A model generated the notes under the pieces. It made no database searches and was not told the DNA's origin. It worked only from the letters and a program-made list of their open reading frames with translations. The position numbers and the translations under genes were made by a program. A DNA stretch of 64,000 bases, taken from the NCBI GenBank assembly GCA_023898785.1, contig CP060239.1, forward strand, positions 496,001-560,000. Reading direction: 5' to 3'. The DNA comes from Rhodospirillales bacterium (GTDB lineage Bacteria > Pseudomonadota > Alphaproteobacteria > Micavibrionales > Micavibrionaceae). Positions 18,708-27,247 of this stretch are shown piece by piece. Every line of letters starts with the position of its first letter. Positions within the stretch are counted from its first letter, which is position 1.

Positions 18708-20246
18708 ATGGTAGATTTTCCGCTTCTTTCATTAATGACGTTTTTGCCGGTTGCCGGCGTGTTGATCATTTTGATGATTCGCGGGGATGAAGGGACTGTG
18801 AAGCAAAATGCCCGGCATATGGCACTTTATACATCTTTGTTTACGCTGGCTTTTGCGCTGTTTATGTATACGCGCTTTGATGGATCAAGCGCTGAATTTC
18901 AGTTTGTTGAACAGGGGGGCTGGTTGAAGCCTTTGGGGATTAACTATCATGTCGGAGTTGATGGTATTTCAGTGTTTTTTGTCTTGCTTTCGGCGTTTTT
19001 GACACCGGTGTGTATCTTGTCGGCGTGGGACGCAGTTAAGGTACGTGTTAAGGAATTTATGGTTGCGTTTCTGTTGCTGGAAAGCTTTATGATCGGAACA
19101 TTTATTGCGCTGGATGCGGTGTTGTTTTACGTCTTTTTCGAAGGTGTGTTGATTCCGATGTTCTTGATTATCGGGGTATGGGGAGGTCCTCGCCGTGTGT
19201 ATTCGGCCTATAAGTTCTTCCTTTATACGCTTCTGGGTTCGGTGTTGATGTTGATAGGCTTGCTGGCACTCTATGCACAGACGGGCAGCACCGATATTCC
19301 GACATTGATGGATAACCCAGTAGCGACGCATTTGCAGTATTGGCTGTGGCTGGCATTTTTTGCGAGTTTTGCGGTGAAAATGCCGATGTGGCCAGTGCAT
19401 ACGTGGCTTCCCGATGCGCACGTCGAAGCGCCGACGGCCGGCTCGGTTATTTTGGCCGGGGTGCTTTTGAAAATGGGCGGTTATGGATTTTTACGATTTT
19501 CTTTGCCGATGCTGCCTGAGGCGAGTGCGTATTTTGCCGACTTTGTTTTTGCTTTGAGTGTTATTGCGATTATTTACACCTCGCTAATTGCGTTGGTGCA
19601 GGAAGATATGAAGAAGTTGATTGCTTATTCCTCGGTGGCGCATATGGGATTTGTGACGATCGGGATTTTTAGTGTGACGACACAAGGGATTGAAGGCGGG
19701 ATTTTTCAGATGCTTTCGCATGGTTTGATTTCCGGAGCACTCTTTTTATGTGTGGGCGTTGTTTATGACCGGATGCATACGCGTGAAATTGAACGCTATG
19801 GCGGCATTGTCAAAAATATGCCGAAATATGCGACTGTGTTTATGATTTTAATGCTGGGCAGCGTTGGTTTGCCGGGAACAAGCGGGTTTGTTGGTGAATT
19901 TCTCGTATTGCTTGGTGCGTTCCAGGTGAGCACTTTGGTTGCGGCTTTGGCGGCTACGGGTGTTATTATTGGCGCAGCTTATATGCTGATCTTGTATCGT
20001 CGGGTTGTGTTTGGACCGCGTGTGAATGATGATGCGCTCTCGATGCCTGATCTTAACTGGCGCGAGCTTGGTTTGCTGGTGCCGATTGTTCTTCTGGTGC
20101 TTTGGCTGGGTGTGTTTCCGGGCGTTGTGACAGAAAAAATCGGTCCGTCGGTGGATAAGCTGATTACAGAATATAATGCAAAGTTGAACGCTGCAGCGGT
20201 TGTTGAAACGCCTGAAACAGGCATGTTGCAGGAGGTGGGAGAATGA
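18708..20246 (+). CDS. nuoM: NADH-quinone oxidoreductase subunit M (antiporter-like)
   Basis: NuoM is the middle antiporter-like proton-pumping subunit. The 512-residue product has about 14 hydrophobic segments. The FFEGVLIPMFLIIGVWGG block holds the conserved Glu near residue 147, and VKMPMWPVHTWLPDAHVEAP holds the Lys and His residues near 225-245. These are strict family marks. The ATG is three bases after the nuoL stop. Its 3' end overlaps nuoN by four bases (ATGA), so J to N form one coupled transcript. Length and motifs are normal. Confidence 0.97.
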   Translation: MVDFPLLSLMTFLPVAGVLIILMIRGDEGTVKQNARHMALYTSLFTLAFALFMYTRFDGSSAEFQFVEQGGWLKPLGINYHVGVDGISVFFVLLSAFLTPVCILSAWDAVKVRVKEFMVAFLLLESFMIGTFIALDAVLFYVFFEGVLIPMFLIIGVWGGPRRVYSAYKFFLYTLLGSVLMLIGLLALYAQTGSTDIPTLMDNPVATHLQYWLWLAFFASFAVKMPMWPVHTWLPDAHVEAPTAGSVILAGVLLKMGGYGFLRFSLPMLPEASAYFADFVFALSVIAIIYTSLIALVQEDMKKLIAYSSVAHMGFVTIGIFSVTTQGIEGGIFQMLSHGLISGALFLCVGVVYDRMHTREIERYGGIVKNMPKYATVFMILMLGSVGLPGTSGFVGEFLVLLGAFQVSTLVAALAATGVIIGAAYMLILYRRVVFGPRVNDDALSMPDLNWRELGLLVPIVLLVLWLGVFPGVVTEKIGPSVDKLITEYNAKLNAAAVVETPETGMLQEVGE

Positions 20247-21685
20247 TTGATTTTAACCTGATCCCTGTATTGCCAGAAATTTTTCTGTCCTTGATTGGAA
20301 TGGGGTTGTTGATCGTTGGTGCGAGCCAGGGCAACGTTTCTACGCGTGTGATTTGCTGGTCAGCTGTCTGCGGGTTGGCGCTTAGTGCTTTGATACTGCT
20401 TTCGGTGGGTTGGGAAACGCGTAGCGTACTTGGCGGTATGTTTGTGATGGACAAGTTTGCCGGGTTTATGAAACTGATGATTATTATCGGTCTGATTGCT
20501 TCATTGGCTTTGTCTGTGCGTTATTTGTTGCAAGAAGGGATGGAGCGGTTCGAGTTTCCCATTTTGGTTTTGTTTGCCGGGATCGGGATGATGATCATGG
20601 TCTCAAGCAATAATTTCCTAGCGCTGTATATGGGGCTGGAGCTGCAGTCTTTAAGCTTGTATGTGCTTGCGGCATTTCATCGTAATTCGATGCGTTCGTC
20701 GGAGGCGGGGATTAAATATTTCCTTCTTGGTGCCTTGTCTTCTGGGATGCTTTTGTTTGGTGTTTCTTTGATTTATGGTTTTACGGGTTCCGTAAATTTT
20801 GGTGTGGTGGGCGCAACATTGAGCGATTTGGACGGTGTTCCGATTGGCGTAACGTTTGGACTGGTGTTTGTTTTGGCGGGGCTTGCATTTAAGGTTTCTG
20901 CTGTGCCGTTTCATATGTGGACCCCCGATGTTTATGAAGGTGCACCGACGGCGGTGACGGCGCTGTTTGCGATTGTGCCGAAAATTGCGGCGATGGGCTT
21001 GTTGATGCGCTTGTTATTTGAGCCGTTTATGGCGCTTTCTGAGCAGTGGGTGCAGATTATCTACTTCCTGGCATTGATGTCGATGTTTTTGGGCGCTTTT
21101 GCCGGAATTGCACAAGATAATATCAAACGGTTGCTCGCTTATAGTTCGATTGGGAATATGGGGTATGCGTTGATTGGCGTTGTCGCGGGCAGTGCGGCCG
21201 GGGCGGGCGCTGTGGTGTTGTATTTGTTTATTTATATGATCATGAGTGCCGGAGTGTTTGCGATTGTGATGTGTATGCGTCGGCGCGGCATGGCGGTGTA
21301 TAAAATCAGCGATTTGGCAGGGTTGTCGCGGCATGCGCCAGGGTTGGCCTACGGCATGGCGATTTTGATGTTTTCGATGAGTGGCATTCCGCCTGCGGCC
21401 GGGTTCTTTGGCAAGCTGGCGGTATTTAACGCCGCAGTGGCTGAAGGATATTACATTCTGGCGACGCTTGGGGTGCTTACATCTGTTGTTGCTGCCTATT
21501 ATTATTTGCGTGTGATTAAGGTGATGTTTTTCGATGAACCCGCTGATGTATTTGACGGGCCGATTCCGTTTGCGCGCCGGGTGGTTTTATTTGTCTGTAT
21601 TTTGTTTGTGCTTGGGTTTGTAATTAAACCGAGCGTTTTTATTGCCAGTTCTTTCAATGCGGCGTCCGTGTTATTTGCGGGGTAG
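20243..21685 (+). CDS. nuoN: NADH-quinone oxidoreductase subunit N (antiporter-like)
   Basis: NuoN is the proximal antiporter-like subunit of the membrane arm. The 480-residue product has about 14 hydrophobic segments. The LYMGLELQSLSLYVLAAF block near residue 135 contains the conserved Glu, KYFLLGALSSGMLLFG follows, and VSAVPFHMWTPDVYEGAPTA lies near residue 220 with the conserved Lys just before it. It is the last nuo gene. birA begins six bases downstream in the same direction, which is the usual alphaproteobacterial order nuoN-birA-coaX-rnj. The start overlaps the nuoM stop by four bases. Confidence 0.97.
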   Translation: MIDFNLIPVLPEIFLSLIGMGLLIVGASQGNVSTRVICWSAVCGLALSALILLSVGWETRSVLGGMFVMDKFAGFMKLMIIIGLIASLALSVRYLLQEGMERFEFPILVLFAGIGMMIMVSSNNFLALYMGLELQSLSLYVLAAFHRNSMRSSEAGIKYFLLGALSSGMLLFGVSLIYGFTGSVNFGVVGATLSDLDGVPIGVTFGLVFVLAGLAFKVSAVPFHMWTPDVYEGAPTAVTALFAIVPKIAAMGLLMRLLFEPFMALSEQWVQIIYFLALMSMFLGAFAGIAQDNIKRLLAYSSIGNMGYALIGVVAGSAAGAGAVVLYLFIYMIMSAGVFAIVMCMRRRGMAVYKISDLAGLSRHAPGLAYGMAILMFSMSGIPPAAGFFGKLAVFNAAVAEGYYILATLGVLTSVVAAYYYLRVIKVMFFDEPADVFDGPIPFARRVVLFVCILFVLGFVIKPSVFIASSFNAASVLFAG

Positions 21686-21690
21686 GGGCC

Positions 21691-22371
21691 TTGCATTGGG
21701 ATATTCAGGTTTTTACAAAGCTCAATTCAACGCAGGATGAATGCAAGCGTTTGGCTGTCGATGGTGTACCTGAAGGCGCAGTTGTGCAGGCGATTCAGCA
21801 GGTATTGGGGCGTGGACGGCATGGGCGTATATGGCTTTCGGAAGAAGGTAATCTTGCGATGTCTTTTATTTTGCGTCCCCGATGCGAGATCGTAAAAATC
21901 GGGCAGATTTCCATTATGATTGGTGTGGCGTTGGCGCAGACAATTGGTAAAAAGGCTCAATTAAAATGGCCAAATGACGTGTTGGTTGATGGCCGAAAAT
22001 GCGCCGGGATTTTGATTGATAGCGATTTGTCCGGGGGAGCGTTAAACTGGCTGGTTATCGGTATTGGTGTGAATGTGGCCAGTGCTCCTGAGATTGGTGC
22101 AGTGCTCAATGTAGATGGTGATAAGTTTCGTGATGCGTTGCTCGCCAATATTGCTCAGCTTTATATGCGTTGGCAGCGTGATGGTTTTGCAGATATTCGC
22201 CTGGAATGGCTGGCGCGTACTTACGAAAAAGGTATGGCGCTCAATGTCGGAGCCTTTGAGAGTCTTGATGAATTGGGAAATTTAATTGTACGTGATAGGC
22301 AAAACCAGTTACAAACCATCTCAGCGGGCGATGTGTTTTTAAAGGATCGAGACTATGCTGCTGGCGATTGA
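21691..22371 (+). CDS. birA: biotin--[acetyl-CoA-carboxylase] ligase (no DNA-binding domain)
   Basis: The enzyme makes biotinyl-AMP and attaches biotin to the carrier protein of acetyl-CoA carboxylase. The GRGRHGRIW adenylate loop is at residues 40-48 and the catalytic KWPNDVLVDGRKCAGIL at 92-108. A short C-terminal SH3-like domain follows. The 226 residues lack the N-terminal winged helix of bifunctional BirA, so it is a ligase but not a repressor. The start is a TTG at 21691 with a GGGGTAGGGG stretch just upstream. No ATG fits the conserved N-terminus (HWDIQVFTKLNSTQDE). It overlaps coaX by 17 bases. Confidence 0.95.
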   Translation: MHWDIQVFTKLNSTQDECKRLAVDGVPEGAVVQAIQQVLGRGRHGRIWLSEEGNLAMSFILRPRCEIVKIGQISIMIGVALAQTIGKKAQLKWPNDVLVDGRKCAGILIDSDLSGGALNWLVIGIGVNVASAPEIGAVLNVDGDKFRDALLANIAQLYMRWQRDGFADIRLEWLARTYEKGMALNVGAFESLDELGNLIVRDRQNQLQTISAGDVFLKDRDYAAGD

Positions 22372-23134
22372 TGTTGGAAATACCAATATTGTGTTTGCTG
22401 TTTTTGACGGCGGTATCATCCGTGGTGCCTGGCGGTTGCATACTTATGCGCGGCGGTGCGCTGATGAGTATGCGGTGTTCTTGCATCAGATTTTGGTGAT
22501 GGATGGCCTTAGTTTTATCAACATTCATGATGTTGTTATCAGTTCAGTTGTGCCGGAAACACATTTTCATTTGGGGTGCTTTTGTGAAAAGCATTTGCAC
22601 CTCGTGCCGGTCTTTATAACCAAGGATCATGTACCGATTACGATTGATATGGAACGGCCAGAGGATGTTGGCGCTGACCGGCTTGTGAATGCTTTGGCGG
22701 TGAATATGCATTATGGTGAGCGCATTGGAACGGGTGGAGTGATTGTGATTGATTTTGGTACGGCCACGACGTTTGACGTGATTAATGCGTCTGGCGCGTA
22801 TGCAGGCGGAGCGATTGCGCCGGGGATTGATCTTTCGGTGAATGCGCTGCATAGCGCGGCCTCGAAGTTGCCTAAAATCGGTGTCCGTAAGCCTGCGCAG
22901 GCGATTGGAAAATCAACATCTGAGGCTATGCGCTCCGGAGTGTATTGGGGGTATGTTGGTTTGATTGAGCGGATTACCGGGCAGATTAGTGCAGAGCTGG
23001 GTGGTGAAAAGCCGTTTGTTTTGGCAACGGGCGGGCTTGCGGCGTTGTTTGAGGATGCAGGAGTAATTGATTTGATTGACCAGGATCTGACGCTTAAGGG
23101 TCTGCTGGCGATTTATCAGGAGATGCACGGATGA
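22355..23134 (+). CDS. coaX: type III pantothenate kinase
   Basis: CoaX catalyses the first step of coenzyme A synthesis, using ATP to phosphorylate pantothenate. The product of 259 residues is an ASKHA-fold kinase with the N-terminal phosphate loop IDVGNTNIVFAVFDGG (residues 5-20), the GADRLVNALAVN block near residue 100 and DFGTATTFDVIN near 130. The ATG lies inside the end of birA (17-base overlap), and its own stop overlaps the rnj start (ATGA). In many alphaproteobacteria the gene lies beside birA. No other pantothenate kinase type is seen in the window. Confidence 0.95.
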   Translation: MLLAIDVGNTNIVFAVFDGGIIRGAWRLHTYARRCADEYAVFLHQILVMDGLSFINIHDVVISSVVPETHFHLGCFCEKHLHLVPVFITKDHVPITIDMERPEDVGADRLVNALAVNMHYGERIGTGGVIVIDFGTATTFDVINASGAYAGGAIAPGIDLSVNALHSAASKLPKIGVRKPAQAIGKSTSEAMRSGVYWGYVGLIERITGQISAELGGEKPFVLATGGLAALFEDAGVIDLIDQDLTLKGLLAIYQEMHG

Positions 23135-24813
23135 GCGTGGCGCGGGATCTTATGAGTCAGGATGGATTGTTTTTTATTCCGTTGGGAGGCAGCGAGCAGT
23201 TCGGCGTTAATCTGAATGTGTATGTGTCAGACGGGCAGATGTTGGCGGTGGATTGTGGTATTGGTTTTGCTGATGATCGATTTCCCGGGATTGATTTGCT
23301 GTTGCCTGATCCCACGTTTTTGGAAGAGCGGCGGGAAGCGCTTAAGGGGCTGATTATTACGCATGCACATGAGGATCATGTTGGCGCGGTGGCGTATGTT
23401 TGGGATCGGTTGCAATGTCCAATTTATGCCAGCCCGTTTACGGCGGCTGTTCTGCGCAAGAAGCTGGAAGAACAGAATGTGCGTCGGGTGAAGATTGAAA
23501 TTATTACGCCAGGGGTGCAGGTGCAAATTGGTGCATTCGGGGTTCATTTTGTACCGGTGTCGCATTCTGTGCCCGATACATGTTCGCTGATTATTGATAC
23601 GGATCATGGTAAGCTGGTGCATAGTGGAGATTGGAATCTTGATCCGGCACCGGTGACGGGTGCGGCGACGGATGCGGCGATTTTTAAGCGGGCCGGCGAA
23701 GAGGGTGTCTTGGCCTATATCGGTGATTCAACCAATGCAGAAGTGGATGGGCGCAGCGGTTCGGAAAGTGTTGTGGCTAAAGGACTTGAGGCCGAGTTTC
23801 GCAAGTGCGATGGCAAGATTGCTGTCACGACTTTTTCCTCCAATATCGGCCGGGTGATTAGTATTTTAAAGGCAGCTAAGGCTTGTGGGCGGCAAGTCGG
23901 GGTTATTGGCCGCTCGTTACACCGAATGATCGGGTGTGCGGCGGATTGTGGACTTTTGGACAAAAATTTGCCGGATTTTGTTTCGGAAGAAGATTTAGGC
24001 TATCTGCCGGATGATAAGGTTGTGGTGATTGTAACCGGTTCACAAGGTGAATATCGCGCGGCTTTGGCAAAAGTTGCACGCGGAGTCTTTAAGGGGTTTA
24101 AGCTGAATAAAGGGGATAGTGTGATTTTTTCGGCGCGCGCTATTCCGGGTAATGAAGTTTCGATTAATCAGGTGAAAAATAATTTAAGCGCCGCAGGCGT
24201 TAATATTATTACGCCGCGCGACACGAAAAACATTATTCATGTGTCGGGGCATCCGTGCCGCGATGAAATTGCCGATATGTTGCGATGGGTGCGTCCGCAG
24301 GTCGTCGTGCCGGTGCATGGGGAGCGGGTGCAGCTTGATGCACAGGCGGCGTTTGCACGAGATTGTCAAGTTCCCAAGGCGCTGGTGCCTTCAAATGGTT
24401 CGGTGATCCGTTTGGCGCCGGGCAATCCTGAGATTGTTGATCATATTGAAACAGACATTCTGGCTGTGGATCAAAAACGGATCGTCAAGGCGACGCACCA
24501 GTCCATCGCGGCGCGGCGGAAGCTGCAATATACCGGGGCAGTGCATATTTCGTTGGCTGTGGATGCGCGCGGCAAATTTCTGGGTGATCCGAAGTTTGAG
24601 ATGCTTGGGCTTCTGGATCTTGATAATCCCGGCGAAGAGCAGATTGAAGACAAGCTTTATGATGAAATCCTGGATTTGCTTGAAGAGCTGACTTTTGAAG
24701 AGCGGCTGGACGATCATTTTATTGCCGAAGAGCTGCGCATCGGAATTCGACGGTTTTGTGACCATACTTTAGGGATTAAACCGAAAACCACTGTGCATGT
24801 ATTGAGGGTTTAA
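23131..24813 (+). CDS. rnj: ribonuclease J
   Basis: RNase J is a metallo-beta-lactamase/beta-CASP nuclease with 5'-3' exonuclease and endonuclease activity in rRNA and mRNA processing. The zinc motif HAHEDHVGA (His78, His80, Asp82, His83) is present. It is followed by the His in SHSVPDT, the HSGDWNLDP block, the beta-CASP region (about residues 200-360) with GSQGEYRAAL, and the HVSGHPCRDE block. A C-terminal domain continues to residue 560. The start overlaps the coaX stop by four bases. A RNase J alongside an RNase E-type system is usual for alphaproteobacteria. Confidence 0.96.
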   Translation: MSVARDLMSQDGLFFIPLGGSEQFGVNLNVYVSDGQMLAVDCGIGFADDRFPGIDLLLPDPTFLEERREALKGLIITHAHEDHVGAVAYVWDRLQCPIYASPFTAAVLRKKLEEQNVRRVKIEIITPGVQVQIGAFGVHFVPVSHSVPDTCSLIIDTDHGKLVHSGDWNLDPAPVTGAATDAAIFKRAGEEGVLAYIGDSTNAEVDGRSGSESVVAKGLEAEFRKCDGKIAVTTFSSNIGRVISILKAAKACGRQVGVIGRSLHRMIGCAADCGLLDKNLPDFVSEEDLGYLPDDKVVVIVTGSQGEYRAALAKVARGVFKGFKLNKGDSVIFSARAIPGNEVSINQVKNNLSAAGVNIITPRDTKNIIHVSGHPCRDEIADMLRWVRPQVVVPVHGERVQLDAQAAFARDCQVPKALVPSNGSVIRLAPGNPEIVDHIETDILAVDQKRIVKATHQSIAARRKLQYTGAVHISLAVDARGKFLGDPKFEMLGLLDLDNPGEEQIEDKLYDEILDLLEELTFEERLDDHFIAEELRIGIRRFCDHTLGIKPKTTVHVLRV

Positions 24814-24817
24814 AGCG

Positions 24818-25066
24818 ATGGGACTCGTTACGGGCATTATCGTGTTTTTGTTGATCTGGTGGGTCAGCTTGTTTGCGGTGTTGCCATTCGGGCATGCGCG
24901 TGAGGTAGACGGGACGCCGGTTAAGGCGAATTTAAAGCGCAAATTTATTTGGACAACGCTCGTGGCTATGGTGGTTTGGGGAATTGTTTTTGTTTTGATT
25001 GAAGCAGAAATTGTAAGTTTTCGTGAAATAGCGAATGAGATGGCTTTAGAGGATAAGCTACGATGA
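24818..25066 (+). CDS. DUF1467 family small membrane protein
   Basis: This 82-residue protein has two membrane helices (IIVFLLIWWVSLFAVLPFG and FIWTTLVAMVVWGIVFVLI) joined by a short charged loop (HAREVDGTPVKANLKRKF). The WWVSLFAVLPFG motif is the mark of the DUF1467 family, which in alphaproteobacteria lies between rnj and proS. The function is unknown. Its stop overlaps the start of the next gene by four bases. It starts five bases after rnj, so it is in the same transcript. Confidence 0.88.
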   Translation: MGLVTGIIVFLLIWWVSLFAVLPFGHAREVDGTPVKANLKRKFIWTTLVAMVVWGIVFVLIEAEIVSFREIANEMALEDKLR

Positions 25067-25545
25067 GATGGTTTACAGGTTTGTTGGTGTTTTTTGTGCC
25101 GGTGGCTGCTTTGGCTCAGGATGCTTCGCTTGCAGTGATATGCAAGGCCTTGCCAAATTATAAAACTCCGGCGGGGGTTGAGTATGTGCAGGGCGTAGAA
25201 GGCGTTGTTCCGGCTGATCTTAATCCGCTGAAAGCGCCAATGTTGGATGTGGTGAAAATTCCGATTGATGTCATGCTGGCTGAGCGGTTTCAATCTGTGA
25301 AAATTCCGAGTGATCTGGAGCTTCAGCCTAATGTTGCGATGATTTCTATCTATCGTGATGGGCGCGTGGAGTATAACGGGCAGGATGTTTCGGGCCAGGC
25401 GTATAGTTTGTGCGGAAAATCTGTGGGGATTGTTGAAAAATCCAGGAATGGACAGGCAGGCGATGATGCCTTAAAGTCTCAGCCCGAAGTTATTGAACTG
25501 AAAGAGAGCGTCGAGGGCGAGGTTCTCGAAGGTCAGTATCCGTAA
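25063..25545 (+). CDS. exported protein of unknown function
   Basis: The 160-residue product starts with a clear signal peptide (MRWFTGLLVFFVPVAALAQ, cleavage after ALA). The mature part is small and acidic and has two cysteines (VICKALP and SLCGKS) that could form a disulphide in the periplasm. The middle repeats short beta-type phrases (LDVVKIPIDVMLAERF, SVKIPSDLEL). I do not recognise the family. It overlaps the DUF1467 gene by four bases and precedes proS by 16 bases, so it is co-transcribed. A structural or envelope role is a guess. Confidence 0.8.
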   Translation: MRWFTGLLVFFVPVAALAQDASLAVICKALPNYKTPAGVEYVQGVEGVVPADLNPLKAPMLDVVKIPIDVMLAERFQSVKIPSDLELQPNVAMISIYRDGRVEYNGQDVSGQAYSLCGKSVGIVEKSRNGQAGDDALKSQPEVIELKESVEGEVLEGQYP

Positions 25546-25561
25546 AGTCATAGAGGTCTTA

Positions 25562-27019
25562 ATGAGTCAAAAAGCCAAAACCGCCATTACCCCGACGCGC
25601 GAAGAGAATTTTCCTGAATGGTATCAACAGGTGATTAAAGCTGCGGATTTGGCGGAGAGTTCGCCTGTGCGTGGATGTATGACTGTGAAGCCCTATGGCT
25701 GGGCGATTTGGGAAAATATGGTCGGGATTTTTGATCCGTGGCTGAAGGAATACGGGGTGCAGAATTGCTCTTTTCCGATGCTGATTCCGGTGAGTTTTTT
25801 ATCGAAAGAGGCCGAGCATGTGGAGGGGTTTGCCAAGGAGTGCGCGGTGGTGACGCATCACCGGCTGGAGGCTGACCCGGATGGTAATGGGCTGCGGCCT
25901 GCGCCAACGGCAGAGTTGGAAGAGCCTTATGTGGTGCGTCCGACGTCTGAGACGATTATCGGCGATGCAATGGCGCGCTGGGTGCAGTCATATCGTGATT
26001 TGCCGTTGAAGCTGAACCAGTGGTGTAGCGTGATGCGCTGGGAAATGCGTACGAGAATTTTCCTGCGTACGTCTGAGTTCTTCTGGCATGAGGGGCATAA
26101 TGCGTTTGCTGATCATGAAGGTGCCAAGGCCGATTGTTTGCATGTGCTGGATTTGTACGAAAAGTTCTTTACCGACGTGCTGGCTATTGACGGGTTTAAG
26201 GGTATCAAAACTGAGGAAGAACGTTTTCCAGGCGCTAATGAAACTTATTCCTTTGAAGTGATGATGCAAGATGGAAAGGCCTTGCAGGCTTCGACAACGC
26301 ATGATCTGGGCACAAATTTTGCCAAGACCTTTGATATTAAATATCAGACTAAAGAGGGTGGTGAAGAGCTGTGTCATACGACAAGCTGGGCGTTTACGAC
26401 ACGGATGATCGGTGCGCTCATCATGATGCATGGTGATGATGACGGGATGATTATGCCGCCGCGCATTGCGCCGCAGCAGGTGGTGATTTTGCCGGTGTTA
26501 AAAGGTGACAATGATGAGGCGATCATGGCGTATTGCTCTGAGATTGCCGCGCAGTTGAAGGAAAAAGGTATTAAGGCCAAGGTTGACGCGCGTGATATGC
26601 GCACACCAGATAAGATGTGGGATGCGATTAAGAAAGGCATTCCGCTGCGCGTTGAGGTTGGTGGTCGTGAGATGGAAGAGGCGCAAGTGACGCATGTACG
26701 GCGTGATCTGGGCCGTGAGTCTAAAACCACGCAAAGTGTGGAGAGTTTTGTTGAAGATGCACGGGGGCTTTTGGATGCAATCCATGATGATATGTTGGCG
26801 CGCTCGCGCAGTTTTAGGGATGAAAACACGCATGAAGGGCAAACGCTTGCTGATATTGAGGCGTTCTTTAAGGCGGGTAAAACCGGGCTTGTGAAGGTGC
26901 CGGTGGCCGTGCTTGAAGATGTTGGGCTGGACGCGGTAATGAAAGAATATGGCCTGACGACGCGCTGCATGCCGTTTGTTGATAATGGGCGTACGGTTTT
27001 GATTGCGAAGGCGTATTAA
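25562..27019 (+). CDS. proS: prolyl-tRNA synthetase, archaeal/eukaryote-like (type 3)
   Basis: The enzyme charges tRNA-Pro. The 485-residue product has the class II motifs: PTSETIIGDAMARWVQSYRD, motif 2 in RWEMRTRIFLRTSEFFWHEGH, and motif 3 in GALIMMHGDDDGMIMPPRI. The anticodon-binding domain follows (PQQVVILPVL). It ends in Tyr (LIAKAY), a mark of the archaeal/eukaryote-like type. It lacks the large editing insert between motifs 2 and 3 of the bacterial type. Most alphaproteobacteria carry the short bacterial ProS of about 440 residues at this locus, so this looks like a replacement in place. Identity as ProRS is secure, and the subtype call is from motif style and length. Confidence 0.93.
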   Translation: MSQKAKTAITPTREENFPEWYQQVIKAADLAESSPVRGCMTVKPYGWAIWENMVGIFDPWLKEYGVQNCSFPMLIPVSFLSKEAEHVEGFAKECAVVTHHRLEADPDGNGLRPAPTAELEEPYVVRPTSETIIGDAMARWVQSYRDLPLKLNQWCSVMRWEMRTRIFLRTSEFFWHEGHNAFADHEGAKADCLHVLDLYEKFFTDVLAIDGFKGIKTEEERFPGANETYSFEVMMQDGKALQASTTHDLGTNFAKTFDIKYQTKEGGEELCHTTSWAFTTRMIGALIMMHGDDDGMIMPPRIAPQQVVILPVLKGDNDEAIMAYCSEIAAQLKEKGIKAKVDARDMRTPDKMWDAIKKGIPLRVEVGGREMEEAQVTHVRRDLGRESKTTQSVESFVEDARGLLDAIHDDMLARSRSFRDENTHEGQTLADIEAFFKAGKTGLVKVPVAVLEDVGLDAVMKEYGLTTRCMPFVDNGRTVLIAKAY

Positions 27020-27039
27020 TCTAAATCAAGGAAAAAATA

Positions 27040-27246
27040 ATGGATTTAACTTTTATTCTATATGCCGTTTTTCTTTTGGCTGTTGTTGTGCTCGCTATTT
27101 ATCATAGAAATAAAGATCAAAAAAAAGTCATGAATTATTATGAACATGCTTCCGAAAAAGGGGATGAGGTTGCTAAAAAATCCTTAGAGAATCAAAAACG
27201 TATGATTGAGCTTTTGGAAACGATTTCCAAGAAACTGGATAAGTAA
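27040..27246 (+). CDS. small membrane-anchored coiled-coil protein
   Basis: This 68-residue protein has one N-terminal helix (FILYAVFLLAVVVLAIYH) followed by a highly charged helix of about 45 residues (NRKDQKKVMNYYEHASEK... to KKLDK) with heptad-like hydrophobic spacing. The tail is predicted to be cytoplasmic. A clean ribosome site (AAGGAAAAA) precedes the ATG. It sits between proS and lolC, with one base before the lolC ATG, so it is part of the same transcript. No family is recognised. The even gene spacing and ribosome site make real coding likely. Confidence 0.78.
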   Translation: MDLTFILYAVFLLAVVVLAIYHRNKDQKKVMNYYEHASEKGDEVAKKSLENQKRMIELLETISKKLDK

Positions 27247-27247
27247 A

